Source: Chara braunii | Lineage: Eukaryota > Streptophyta > Charophyceae > Charales > Characeae | Reading direction: 5' to 3' | Length of the DNA stretch: 33,028 nucleotides | Assembly: GCA_003427395.1 (NCBI GenBank) | Contig: BFEA01000156.1 | Span: forward strand, 2,696,722-2,729,749 | Shown here: in pieces, positions 9,204 to 19,118 of the stretch | Position numbering within the stretch: position 1 is the first letter of the stretch | How the letters are laid out: the number at the start of each line of letters is the position of its first letter | Notes under the pieces: generated by a model | The model's input: only the letters and a program-made list of their open reading frames with translations | Databases searched by the model: none | Told to the model about the DNA's origin: nothing | Translations under genes and position numbers: made by a program

Positions 9204-9770
9204 AAAATTTCGGCAGCGTTTCCCGTAGGAAAAGTGTCTTTCCAGAATTTATAAAAGCCCATATACGAGAGCAAAAATAATCTCTAACTCCTGGAAAGTC
9301 AAATTTTGTCGAACTCCTTGATTTAGTAAAAATTTGGGCAGCACTCCCTTTACAAAGAGAGACTTCTCAGATTTATACTAAGTCTGATTTGAACTCACAA
9401 TACAACTTGAGTTTAATTTACACAAGATTTAACTAACTCCTCAGTTTTGCAGAAATTTCGGCAGCACTCCCTCTAGAAAAGTTTTTTCCCAAAATTTATA
9501 CAAAGCGAGGTCCAGAATTTGAGAATAACTTTGACTTCTTAAAGTTCAATTTTGTCTAACTCCCTAAATTAGTAAAAATTTGGGCAGCACTTCCTTTAGA
9601 AAATGAGACTTTCCAGATTTATATTAAGCCAGATATATGGAAAAGACAAGTTGAACTCTGACAAGTTAAAAGTTGACTAACTTCTTGGATTTGTAAAAAT
9701 TTCGGCAGCGCTTCCCGTAGGAAAAGTAACTTGTCAAGATTTATACAAAGCCAAGTATAAGAAAAGATCT
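9204..9770. repeat. ~122-bp tandem repeat, five units
   Basis: Core AAATTTCGGCAGCRCT or AAATTTGGGCAGCACT recurs at about 9205, 9330, 9453, 9577 and 9697 (spacing 121-125). Each core is followed by YCC(C/T)...GAAAA, a CAGATTTATA segment, and an AACTCCT...TTTAGTAA segment. Several units carry a small stem (TTTCC CGTA GGAAA; in unit two TTT/AAA). Units are 65-75 percent alike by eye. Right after it, GAAAATGCAGGAATTGAC is duplicated (about 9774 and 9815). Confidence 0.75.
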
Positions 9771-10044
9771 CAGAAAATGCAGGAATTGACCTAAGTAAAA
9801 AAAAGTTATTACAGAAAATGCAGGAATTGACACTAACTCATATGGCTCTAACACGTGGCGAGCAACTAAAGTAACTACCTATAATACTGAAACCCAAACA
9901 AACAAGTCATGCCATCCAGTCACATTTAAACCAAACCACGAATGTAAGTACTCTCACCATCCCAAGTTCATTCCATATAGATAGTTCATGAATCTTCAAG
10001 TCCTTGAATCCTTATACCCATCTTACATAAGACATAGAGCTCGA

Positions 10045-10723
10045 CCATTCGCCATGGAAGCAATGCCCAACTTGTCTTTATGATATACACGAACAGGTTG
10101 CACAACTACTTCTCACTTCTTTTGGGCAGATGACTAGGTCATTCGCCATGGAAACAATGCCTAGTCGCCCTGAGCTGTTTAATATCCAAAGATTTCGTAT
10201 TTCTCTGACTTCGTTTTCAAAAGAAAAGACAAATATGGCAAGGGACTTAACCATTCACAATAGAAACAATGTTCAACTTGCCCAAACTATTTCCATTTAT
10301 ACTTTGTATTCTCCCTTTTCTCTTCTTAATGATATGTCTTAACGTTGGACCATTCATACTAGAAACAATATCCAGCTGCCAGTTCACATGCAAATATACA
10401 TAAAGTACTTTCCTTTATACTCAGTTTAATTTATGTGTGTAGTTTTCAGGCTAAACCATTCACCATGGAAACAATGCTTAGCCTTAGACAAAAAATCCTC
10501 CCTCAGAATAAACAAGAATTTAAACCCCTTCAATCAGGCAAACCCTCAGAGTTAACTAGAGTAAACAGACCATTCACAGTTGAAACAATGTCTGGTCCTC
10601 CAAAAAACAACTAAATAAACATAGCAACCCGGCCATTCACAGTAGAAACAATGCCTCGTCCTTTAGAAAACAGCCAAATAAATATAGCCCTGAGCCATTC
10701 ACAGTAGAAACAATGCTTAGGCT
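10045..10723. repeat. Eight dispersed hairpins with fixed loop and changing stems
   Basis: A conserved block CCATTC-CNNTNGAAACAATG occurs at about 10045, 10139, 10251, 10350, 10457, 10570, 10633 and 10695, spaced 60-115 bp. The bases on either side pair with each other but differ between copies: GACTAG with CTAGTC (10132-10166), AGGCTAA with TTAGCCT (10448-10484), CAGA with TCTG (10566-10597), TTGGA with TCCAG (10344-10377), AGCC with GGCT (10686-10723). CATT and AATG of the block extend the stem. Copies 1, 3 and 7 pair poorly. Sequence between the hairpins is not obviously repeated. Confidence 0.75.
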
Positions 10724-11999
10724 TTGGTTGACCCTTCCAAACGCATGCAAAACTGCCTTCCTCTCACCTTCCCCCAGGTCATCCTTAGTCTGCTTTCAGT
10801 CAAAATAAAGATGAAACTTAAGCTTCACTCTCACACATTCTTTCCATTCAATCTGATTAGGTCCTGAAGAGAAAGCAAAAACCATAGGGACAACACATGC
10901 ATACCGCAATCATGCTACAGGGAGATAAGCAAACATGGGTAGTAGGTTGTACAAATGGAGATGGTATACCTGATGATTCCTTGCCTCCAGAACCTCGCCT
11001 AGGTTCCGGCAGAGCTCCCGCAATCGGTGGGTGGACTCCCCACAGAGTCTTGATGCGGACCTACGGGTTGCAATCTCGCCTGCCGCCTTCCCCTCGTAAC
11101 CAGCAGACTAGACTTAGATTTAGAAAGATAAAAAGAGAAAAGTGTGAGACTCTAAGATCCAAGAATGGTGCGCTCAGTCTCGCAAGAGAGGGTCTTGAAA
11201 CCTTGATTCGCCAGAGGGCCCCGCAATGGCGGCCAACTGATAGCTTGGTCAACGAAGTCAACCTGCCGAAGTAACTCTCATGACGGTCCTCCAATCTGCA
11301 GCAATGACCCCTGACTTGTTCAACCTGATCGTATCCGCCCAGCAGTCTGTAACAACCTTTAGATACAGCAACAATACTCGGCGATAGCCAACAACCGCAA
11401 TTTTCACCACCAGCAGCGGCAGCAGTCACCAACAACAACGACAACAACTGTTATAATCTGTGCCTAGACGCAACACTCTGTTATAGCCCGGACCCTAAAT
11501 GCAATAGCGAAATCTCGCCTTTTCGTCTACACCCAAACTGCAACTCTACAATGTCTCGACATCGAACTTAGCGACCAGCAAGAACCACATTCACACAAGT
11601 GCGACACTGGCAGGAGGTAAGTTCTTAGACTCGTAGTTCGTCTGCCCCTCTCACCCTCTTTTTTGCAGTTCCTACAGCATGGACGCACCTGGCCGTTAAT
11701 GTGGCCAGGTTCCTTCGAACCCTGCTATGGGCCGTAGGCGGGGACACGACTGAGGCAATGCTCGACACGACTTCGAACTACCAGTAAGCCACGTCCGCAC
11801 CTTTCAGACCTGCGCGCAGTGAGAACGGGAGCGGCTACTTCTACCGGTAGGCTAAGCAAAACCAGAATGACTCTATCGCTAAAAGCGGCTAGATACATCG
11901 TCATTTATTTATTCATTTATTTACTGGAAGTCGTTCCCTCCTCCCACACGCAGCCTTCTTTTTGACTAACCATATTTTTACTAACTCTCATTTAGATCT
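10724..11999. other. Non-coding 3' region of the LTR element
   Basis: No family-like protein on either strand. It holds CAA/CAG-rich simple sequence (about 11400-11450), a perfect stem ACCTGGCC/GGCCAGGT (11687-11710), and an intron-like segment (11617-11668). A plus-strand frame at 10897-11274 is open for 125 codons, but its composition does not suggest a real protein. Confidence 0.5.
11617..11668 (+). other. 52-base intron-like segment
   Basis: Plus strand: CAGGAG then GTAAGT (perfect donor), a CTCAC branch-like site, CCCTCTTTTTTGCAG (strong acceptor). At 52 bases it is shorter than usual plant introns, and it lies antisense to the LTR element. It may be chance, or the sign of an antisense transcript. 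Confidence 0.25.
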
Positions 12000-12720
12000 A
12001 ACCGCATAGTCAGGGTCGCCGCCCTCGAAAACCCCCGAATCATGCCTTCAATCACCCGTTTCCACTAAGAAACGGGTGAGATAGGTACCTTCAGGCTCCC
12101 TTCTTCTTCATCTCCGACCATCTCCGCGCACAACTCTTCTCACTAATCTCCCTTTCTACCATCTCATCACTAAAACTAACCTCATCACGTGATTCGCCCG
12201 GGGTCAAAACCCCGGGGCCGCCTCTTCCTCCGCTCGGTTTCATCGTGGATCGAGCGGGCTTTGCAATTTTTTTTCCCGCCATCTCTTACTTCGTCGTTTG
12301 CATCTCCTTCCTCACTTCCACATGCACCTGGCGCCAAAACCCGTCCGAATTCATTCAGTTTCTCAGTTTTCCCTCTTCGTCTTCACCTCGCCTCTCCGCG
12401 CACTAACTTTTCCTACTTACTCCTCTTTTACTAATTTTCCTCTCAATCTAACTTCATATTTTCGTTCGCCATCCTCCAAACTTCCGATTCCGACCTTTCT
12501 TCAACTCGATTCCAGTGAGAATCGAGAAGGGCATAGCCTTCTTCTTTCCCTTCCGACCTCCTCCATAGCTCGACGCGGCTCCTTTTCTACTAACAGCTTA
12601 AACAACTAACTTACTACTCAAACTAATAGTTCCATCACACTCGCCATCCACCAAAACCCCCGAAACGACTCCCTCCTCGCCTGATTCCGTTTGGGAACGG
12701 GCGAGGTACTCACCTTCGAC
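12000..12720. repeat. Degenerate ~200-bp repeat units, each with a hairpin
   Basis: The text CGCC(A/C)TC...AAAACCCCCGAA..., a hairpin, then a CTTC-rich tail recurs. Hairpins: TCACCCGTTTC/GAAACGGGTGA, loop CACTAA (12052-12079); CCCGGGGT/ACCCCGGG (12197-12216); CCGCTCG/CGAGCGG (12230-12257); CTCGATTC/GAATCGAG, loop CAGTGA (12505-12526); CCTCGCC/GGGCGAGG (12675-12706). The stems are unrelated to each other while neighbouring blocks and the two CANTRA loops are similar. The plus strand is pyrimidine-rich from here to about 13250. Confidence 0.55.
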
Positions 12721-13256
12721 CTCTACCATGACCGTTCTTCCTCGTCTTCATCCCCGAATGCACCCCGACCAGATCACCGTCCAAATTCATTCCCCCTTCG
12801 CACTATCCTCGCTTCACCCCTCCGCCTCGACTCTCCCGCAGCGCCTACACAGCCCGCTGCGCTACCTTCCCATCCGCAGTTGTGCAACACCGCCTGCCAG
12901 TCGAAATGGCCTGGCCTCACTGCCTAACGATCCCGGTTGCTCCGTTCGTCTCACTTTGTCTCTAACTGCCCCCGCTCATTCCTCCTCTTCACTGCCCTGC
13001 CGCCCGATTGCACAGTCACCCTGCCATACCCGACTCCCCACCTTCTCCCCTCCGCCATTTCGCTGCTTGTCATCCACCCCTTCTCTACTCCAGCCCGGGT
13101 TGACATCAACTTGGCCTTCCAACGCTGCAGGGTCCGACGGTCAGTCGAGCGCCAGGGTGAGAAAAACACCCCGCCGTCGGCCCTTTTCTCGGTTTTATGC
13201 GTGTTGCCCCCGCGTGCGCCTGTGCAAATCTGCCCTGTATCGTTCCAATTTTAACA
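12721..13256. other. Pyrimidine-rich non-coding stretch
   Basis: C- and T-rich on the plus strand, so several frames are open (for example 12728-13396, plus) with Ser/Pro/Leu-rich, low-complexity translations. No domain is seen, and I regard these as composition artefacts. Confidence 0.5.
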
Positions 13257-13508
13257 GATGTCCCGAAGGACTTAGCCGGGTCTATGCCCCCACAACAGCA
13301 CTAGAGGGCACTCCGCCTGCTCTCCGCCTGCGCTTGGCTCGATTCACGTCCAGGTTCACCCCGGATCTTGTTTTGTCCTACGTCACCCTTACGTAGGGGC
13401 CCTGCTAATCTCCTCTGCAGTATATCTCCTCTGCAGTATTCCGGCCCCGACGGATGCCCCGAAGGACTTAGCCCGGGCCATGCCCCGCGACACTTCGAGG
13501 GCAGAGCA
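13257..13508. repeat. Two copies of a ~55-bp repeat with a hairpin between
   Basis: GATGYCCCGAAGGACTTAG plus CCGGG and ATGCCCC follow at 13257 and 13452 (195 bp apart), both continuing into ACA-CACT-GAGGGCA. Between them lie the perfect stem CCTACGT/ACGTAGG (13377-13397) and a short direct repeat ATCTCCTCTGCAGTAT (two copies near 13410-13439). Confidence 0.7.
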
Positions 13509-13807
13509 GGCCCAGGCAGCCCAGAACATTTGGTTTTCGTCATCGAGCTCCATCATCCGGGTTTGGAGATAGGTCTGTACTTCAGCAGTTTAATGGTGTA
13601 CCCATTGAGATGGGCCTTTAAGTGTCAGCCGCGCCCATGGCACTGCGCCCCAATGGCAGAAAGGGTGCGACTCCGGCACAGACCATGAAAACAGTTTGTA
13701 ATTGCACTTCAGGCAATCCTGCGAATTCTACACATCGCATGCGACCCCGCCGTAGTGTCGCGTTCCCGAACGGAACGCAATAAAAAAGACCAAAAATAAA
13801 AATCAGG

Positions 13808-13890
13808 AAAAAAAAAAAAATAAAATAAAATAAAATAAAATAAAATAAAATAAAATAAAATAAAATAAAGAATAAATAAATAAAATAAAA
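13808..13890. repeat. TAAAA microsatellite
   Basis: An A-run followed by about ten TAAAA units and some TAAA units. Just before it is a perfect stem GCGTTCC/GGAACGC with loop CGAAC (13760-13778). The inverted-strand poly-T/ATTTT reading gives a spurious Phe-rich frame. Confidence 0.95.
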
Positions 13891-15550
13891 CTGAGCTAAT
13901 CATAACATTGTCGGGGAACAACGGGGCTGTTAACACCTCCCCAGTCCTGCGGATCGGGCCTGCCGCCACTCCCGTTAACAAAACCGAGGGGGATAGCCCG
14001 ACGACCCTCAACCCCGTCGGTTCTCTCCTCGATGCTCTGTTGCAGCCGCGTCGATGCTCGCTAACCTCGATCCCCGAACCTTCGCAGTGTCAGTCCAATG
14101 TCGTAACCTATAGGGCTGAGCCCAAGCCTGAGACCCACGTCCACAGAGTACCATACAAGACGGTGCGGCGCGACGCTTTGGGCCATCAAACGGGCTGCGC
14201 GACTCCCAGTGCCCGCGCCGGCTTGCTTATACCATGCCATAATTGCCCCGCGCGCCATCCTACGACATCCCGCTCACCACACAAAATCGCGCCGTTATTG
14301 CCGATGCCGACGTCGGGGTCGTTCTCTGCACGCGCGCCCGACTCGGTCAAATGTACCAATCAAAAGAAAATATCCTTAATTCCTGCTTAATCAAAAATAA
14401 ATAAATAATAATAATATCACCAATAAAAAACGACCGAGGTCCGGGCCGGCTTTACGATCAACAACATAAAAGAATCATGCGCGCTTTAAACCTGCGCGCC
14501 CACGCACTCGCTATTGTGGTCAACCACCCAGTCAACGCAATTACAGACGCGGCCGCGCTTAGCGCGGTATACTTAAACTTTAAACAAAACAATTTTCTGT
14601 TACTTGCAAAAACCCAGGGTGGATACCCTTGTAAGGGTATTTGCACCGACAGCTTACCGGACCATATTAAGCGACGTCCCCGTCGCTTTGCCAAATCAGA
14701 AGACTATAAATCCATCCACACTCCAAATGCTGACGAAACAGGAATCAATCCGATTAGCCGACAAACACAGGGTAAAGGCCTCCATCAAAACATGCCTCCA
14801 CAACTATATGCTGCCAGGTTTTTAACCTGGGCCTCTCACCGCCCAGAAATTAGGACGCTGACCGCATAAGTTCCAAAGACTTTCCCAATCGTCCTCTCCC
14901 CGGTCCTAGACAACCTTCGGCTTCTCGTTGGGTGTCCCTAGTCCTGGCAAAAACTAGGGACGCGGGTCTTAATCGAGACCTTTTGAAGGCACTCTCGCCT
15001 TCCTTCTCAAAATCTTTCGCAATCAAATACACATAAGTATATATGTATACTTAATATCCGCTCAGCTCTTTCTGCAGTCTAGTACAGAAGTGCTAGGTGT
15101 CCACCTTGGCCCACCATAGCCTGGCTGATCGGACCAGGACCACGACCCACCTCATTGTTATTTAGCAGCAGTACCCTCGTTGGTTACGCAACAATAGGTT
15201 TTGTCCTGATAAGCATTCAACCAGAATTTCCCCCAAAAATTCTCAACCATCACTATCCCGCGGAGTAATTTCACTGGGGCGGGCACCCCCCCTTAAACTC
15301 TTACCCACGCGGTCCCGCAGCCAGGTTGCGCCGGCTAGCAGCCATCTAATGGGGTTACACCCTAGGGGTACTAACTTCTTTTCCGTTAGCTTAACCTTTC
15401 TTCAATATGTCTCAGAATTAGCACCAGTGGTTAGACGGGGACGTCGCAAAACAAAATCACTGGCCCATTGCGCGATACGCAGGGGTTCGAAGGCATTTAC
15501 GAGCCCTCCCTCAACAGGCATGGCATCCTTCGCACGCTTACAAACAAGAC
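13891..15550. other. Non-coding stretch rich in perfect small hairpins
   Basis: Perfect stems include CCGCGC/GCGCGG (14553-14567), ATACCCTT/AAGGGTAT (14623-14640), GCGACG/CGTCGC (14671-14686), CCAGGTT/AACCTGG (14814-14830), GTCCCTAGT/ACTAGGGAC (14934-14961), GGTCT/AGACC (14965-14980) and AGAATTT/AAATTCT (15223-15243). An AATA/AAT simple repeat lies at about 14395-14420. Plus-strand frames of 130-160 codons show no family features. Confidence 0.55.
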
Positions 15551-15551
15551 T

Positions 15552-15794
15552 CCCTCGAGTTTTGAGGAGGGGAAGTTTGGTTTTATGGCGAGACCCCTCG
15601 TGATTTCTAGAAGAGGGAGTGTATTGTTTTATGGCGAGACCCCTCGTGATTTTTGGAAGAGGGGGTGTTTTGTTCTGTGGCGAGACCCCTCGTGATTTTT
15701 GGAAGAGGGGGTGTTTTGTTTATGATGAGAACCCCTTGGATTTTTGGCAAAGGGGATGTTTTTGTTGTTGGGAGACTCACCTTTAAAGGTGAGT
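15552..15794. repeat. 46-bp tandem array of hairpins with co-changing stems
   Basis: Units start near 15547, 15593, 15639, 15685, 15731 and 15775, each GAGAC-stem-GTGATTTTTGGAA-stem-TGTTTTGTT. Stems: CCCTC/GAGGG (first two), ACCCCTC/GAGGGGGT (units at 15639 and 15685), CCCCTT/AAGGGG (15732-15755), ACTCACC/GGTGAGT (15775-15794, centred on an 18-bp perfect palindrome). The change C to T in one arm is matched by G to A in the other at 15731. Confidence 0.8.
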
Positions 15795-16112
15795 AAACTG
15801 ATTTATGACATGGTAAGTTGTCTGATGAGTGATAAAGTCTGACGAAAAGAGCCACTTTTGTTTGCAATGTTTGAGAAAGTCGCAATGAGTGCAGGATCTG
15901 TCTCTCAAAGGCCAGGGCGTAGGCCAACTAAATATGTACATGCCTCATCTAAATCACCCTGATCCTCAAGACCCCAACTCAGTAGGAACACTAGAGTTCA
16001 GATCTAGATTAGTAGCAATCATCAAAAGGTCATCTAAGTCTAAGAGGGTATCACACAGAACCTAAGTTGATGCCTCACAAAATATTCGCCCACTTACATA
16101 GACAAACCGACC
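15795..16112. other. 3' flank of the second gag-like ORF, nothing recognised
   Basis: AT-balanced sequence without repeats or open frames of note, between the last stop of the gag-like ORF (16113) and the hairpin array. Confidence 0.5.
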
Positions 16113-18954
16113 CTACCTCCTCAACTCCTCCTGGTTTTGTCTATATAAATGAGCCCTAAGTCCATCTGCGGACTTCTCTACTATCCTACCCTGTCTATCA
16201 TACATCATACCCCCTGCCTCTGAGTCCTTCCCTTCTGCCTTATCCTCAAGGAACTCGAGACAGTCCAGAGCCAGATGCATGCCCCTCTTGCAGTAGAAGC
16301 ATAGCTGATCAACCTTCCTCCTGGACTTCTTCTTCCTAGGCTGAGGAGGTGGCGATGAAGGAGATCCTACCAAGGTACTGACCAACCCTTGCCGCTCTGA
16401 TCGAGGGGTTGTGGTACTAACAACCTCATGCTGCTCCATCCTAGGAATCTGTCCCCCAGACACAGATCCAGTAGCCCAGGATCCCAGTCTGCTCCTCAAA
16501 TCCCCTGTCGCTGGGACGTACTCAGGCGTGTCCAACCTCTGAAGTCTCCTCTCGAGTGTCTCTCGTGGCACTGCCATGGGCTGCTCCTCAATCTCCTCTG
16601 GTCCATACTCAGGCGTGCCCAACCTCTGGAGCCCGCCCTCGATGGCACCCTCCGCCTCAATCCCCATCTCTCTCTCAAGAGGCTCCTCTATCCGCTGCTC
16701 GGGTGAAAACAAACTTACCTCCTCCTGCATAGTATGCACTACCTCAAGGAGCACACCCATGGATCCCTCTGCTGAGCCTTGACCCGGCTCACTGCTAGAT
16801 GGTGGCCGCCCCTCCTCTACTGCCAAAGGTACAACTGGGCCCGCCGCCGCCACTGGCAGCGTTGCGAGCTCGGTAGGGGCTCTGAACTCGAATGCCTCTC
16901 TCTCCGCCTGTCTCTGGGCTCTCGCCTCCTCTAGCTTCAGGATAACCCTCCCTATAGGTGGCTCCTGGCGAGGCTCTACTGCAGATGGCTGTCATGGTAA
17001 CTCATGTCCTGGCTGCCTTTGCTCTCTCTGCCTGCTGCTCTCTGGCTTGTCCAACTTTCCCTGGGTTTGCTGCCTCAGGCTCTCAATGATAGCTGCCTGG
17101 ATAACCACCAATGCCCTGAGTTCCTGGATTTCCATCTCCATAGCCTCCAGGCGTACTCCATGGCTTGCTTCCTTTATCTTCTTCCCTGCCAGATCGCCCT
17201 CCAATAACAAGTGCCGGTCAAAAGTTGTCTTGGCCAGGAACTTGATTTTTCGATCCAATCTCTCTTCCGCCTTTCTTGCTACCCCAAACCCGGCTCTGAC
17301 TGGTGAAGGAAGCTCCTCTCCTCTCTGCTCCCAGAAGTCCCTCCACATCTCTGGGATCTCCGGGGCCCTAGCTGGCGTGCTGGGTGGCTGACCTGGGAGT
17401 GCTCCTGCTGCCTCCGATCTCTGCCTCTCCTGCTGCTGCTCCGGAAGCTCCCCCGGTGCCTCCAACCTCTGCCTCTCTTGCCATATCTCGTCTATCCTCC
17501 TGGTTCTTCTCGCCCTCTTTTCCTCTGCCGTCTCTCCAGCTGGCGCTATTTCCCTCCTGCGGAGGTCGACCCTCTTCGGGATCTCTGCTTCCATCTCCTT
17601 CTCGGGTTGGCACGACTCCTGGCGCGGCTCTGCAGGTGCTGGCTCTTCCAGGTCTGGGTGCTCCAGGGCATGAGCTGCTAGGTGTCTGCCAATCAGGGTC
17701 AAGGCTTCTCTCCTTACAGCTGCCCTCTCTCTCCTCCTTTCTGCTCTCTCTTCTGGCGAAGGGGCCTTTTCTGATGAAGGCAATGGGGCCTCCTCTCTCT
17801 GCAACCTCTCCCTTGCCTGGCGAGTGCTCCCTGGTGCATCCCTGAGTCTCAAACCCACCGTTGGCGTCTGTGGGGGCGTGTCCTCTCCAACTTCTATCAC
17901 TTCCTTCCCTGCACGTCTCCCCTCATCGCCCAGCCCTCTCTCTCGCTGAGTATCCTGGACCTCCTCCCGTGACACCTCCTCTCGTGGTACCTCCTCTCGT
18001 GGCACCTCCTCCTGTGACACCTCCTCTCGTGGTACCTCCTCTCGTGGTACCCCCTCTTGTGGCACCTCCTCTCGTGGTACCTCCTCCGCCTGCTCTCCAT
18101 GCTCCTCACCCTGAGGCGACGCCCTCCACCGAGAGATATCCAAATGTGTCTCCAACTCCCTCAAGGGCCCCTCAGATGCTGGCGGTTCCTCCTGTGTGCA
18201 TGCTGGCTACCTCCTCAATCCACCCTCGGTAAACCGATGGAACTCCACTGGTCCCAACCCACACTCAGGGTATGCCCCTCGCTCTTCAGCCTCTGGCTCC
18301 GGCTGCGATTCCTCTTCTCTCCTGGCTAGGGCCTTCCGTCCTCCTCGAGACGGTCTCGCCTCCTTGGGCTCAGGATCCCTCTGCCTCTGACTCCTCTGAC
18401 ACCTCTCAATTCTGGGCTGAGGGGGCTCTGGCCGTCGAAAGGCCTCTCTCAGATGTGCCCTGCAGCTCTCCCAGTCCCGGACCATGCTTCTAACCTGCCT
18501 AGCCAGTGGTCTTTCCGCCTTCCTGGTCCAGAGTGGTAATGTTTGCATCCAATCGTCTCTCGGTATACCCTGCCCCTGCATGAACCACTCAAACGCGGGG
18601 ATGAAGTCTGACGCATTTCCAATCTCCAGGCGGATCGGCCTGCCATCAGGTCGCACAGGCGAGGGTCGCAGCTCCTGCATCCTCAACTCCACCTTTGACC
18701 TCGTTGTCGCCTCTCTACGGATCTGTGCAACGGGCTCCTCGAATCTGCCGACTCCCCTCAGCCTCTCAATCCCCTGGGTCACAGTCCAACCCATACGCCG
18801 CGCATGCTCCCAGAAGCTATCTAGGAATAGCTCGATGTCGCCACCGTCGTACTCTGGAGTGCTCTCTCGATGGCGAGGCCCATGCCGCTCATATCCTCCT
18901 GATGCGCCCAACGGCCTCTGAGGCGGCCGTGTCCCCTTCCCTCCTCTTGGCATG
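16113..18954 (-). pseudogene. Second gag-like ORF, downstream of integrase
   Basis: One frame of about 947 codons from ATG 18954 (MPRGGKGTRPP) to 16113, interrupted only by TAG 18207-18209 and TGA 16992-16994. Early on there is a DGGDIELFLDSFWEHARRMG segment, then FIPAFEWFMQGQG...DDWMQTLPLW...RDWESCRAHLREAFR, which resembles the retrotransposon gag (capsid) fold. The middle is a long Glu/Arg-rich part with VPREE repeats. Near the end a basic KKKSRRK precedes CFYCKRGMHLALDC, a CX2CX4HX4C zinc knuckle. So it has the parts of a complete gag, although the element already has a gag upstream of pol. It sits 164 bases after the integrase stop, where env lies in other elements. Either a duplicated or accessory gag, or a remnant of a nested element, but no second LTR pair is seen. 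Confidence 0.65.
17959..18087. repeat. 15-bp coding minisatellite (VPREE repeats)
   Basis: About eight units of CCTC(C/T)T(C/G)TGGTAC type, coding on the minus strand for tandem V(P/S)(R/Q)EE within the second gag-like ORF. Confidence 0.9.
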
Positions 18955-19118
18955 GCTGTCTTCGTAAAGTCAGACCTGCACAACAGGCGAAGGAGACAAC
19001 AGACACACATTGGGGTAAGCAAACAGGTGATAGTCAAAGCAAGCTTAGACCAGACCACACTCATGCAGCATACATCCTACCTAACCTACACACCCTATTA
19101 CTTCTATTCTAAAGGCAT
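18955..19118 (-). promoter_or_regulatory. Spacer with a candidate splice acceptor before the second gag-like ORF
   Basis: Read on the minus strand, the spacer ends in a pyrimidine-rich stretch TGTTGTCTCCTTCGCC...TTGTGCAG (AG at 18976-18977) 22 bases before the ATG at 18954. This looks like a 3' splice site, so the downstream ORF could be made from a spliced subgenomic RNA. The frame is also open upstream to ATG 19064, which would add a hydrophobic leader (LALTITCLLTPMCVCCLL). I think that is the pyrimidine tract translated. Confidence 0.4.

Noticed and set aside
10045-10723. CRISPR array
   Set aside because: The repeats are short, diverged, with unequal spacers and co-varying flanks, in a eukaryotic retrotransposon; no cas genes.
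12728-13396. 222-codon plus-strand frame
   Set aside because: Pyrimidine-rich DNA opens several frames at once; no conserved motif.
15607-15927. Minus-strand frame with repeated PLPKI motifs
   Set aside because: It is the translation of the 46-bp hairpin array.
18955-19064. Signal peptide for an env-like protein
   Set aside because: The hydrophobic leader coincides with a pyrimidine tract ending in CAG, so a splice acceptor is the simpler reading; no transmembrane or surface-protein features follow.
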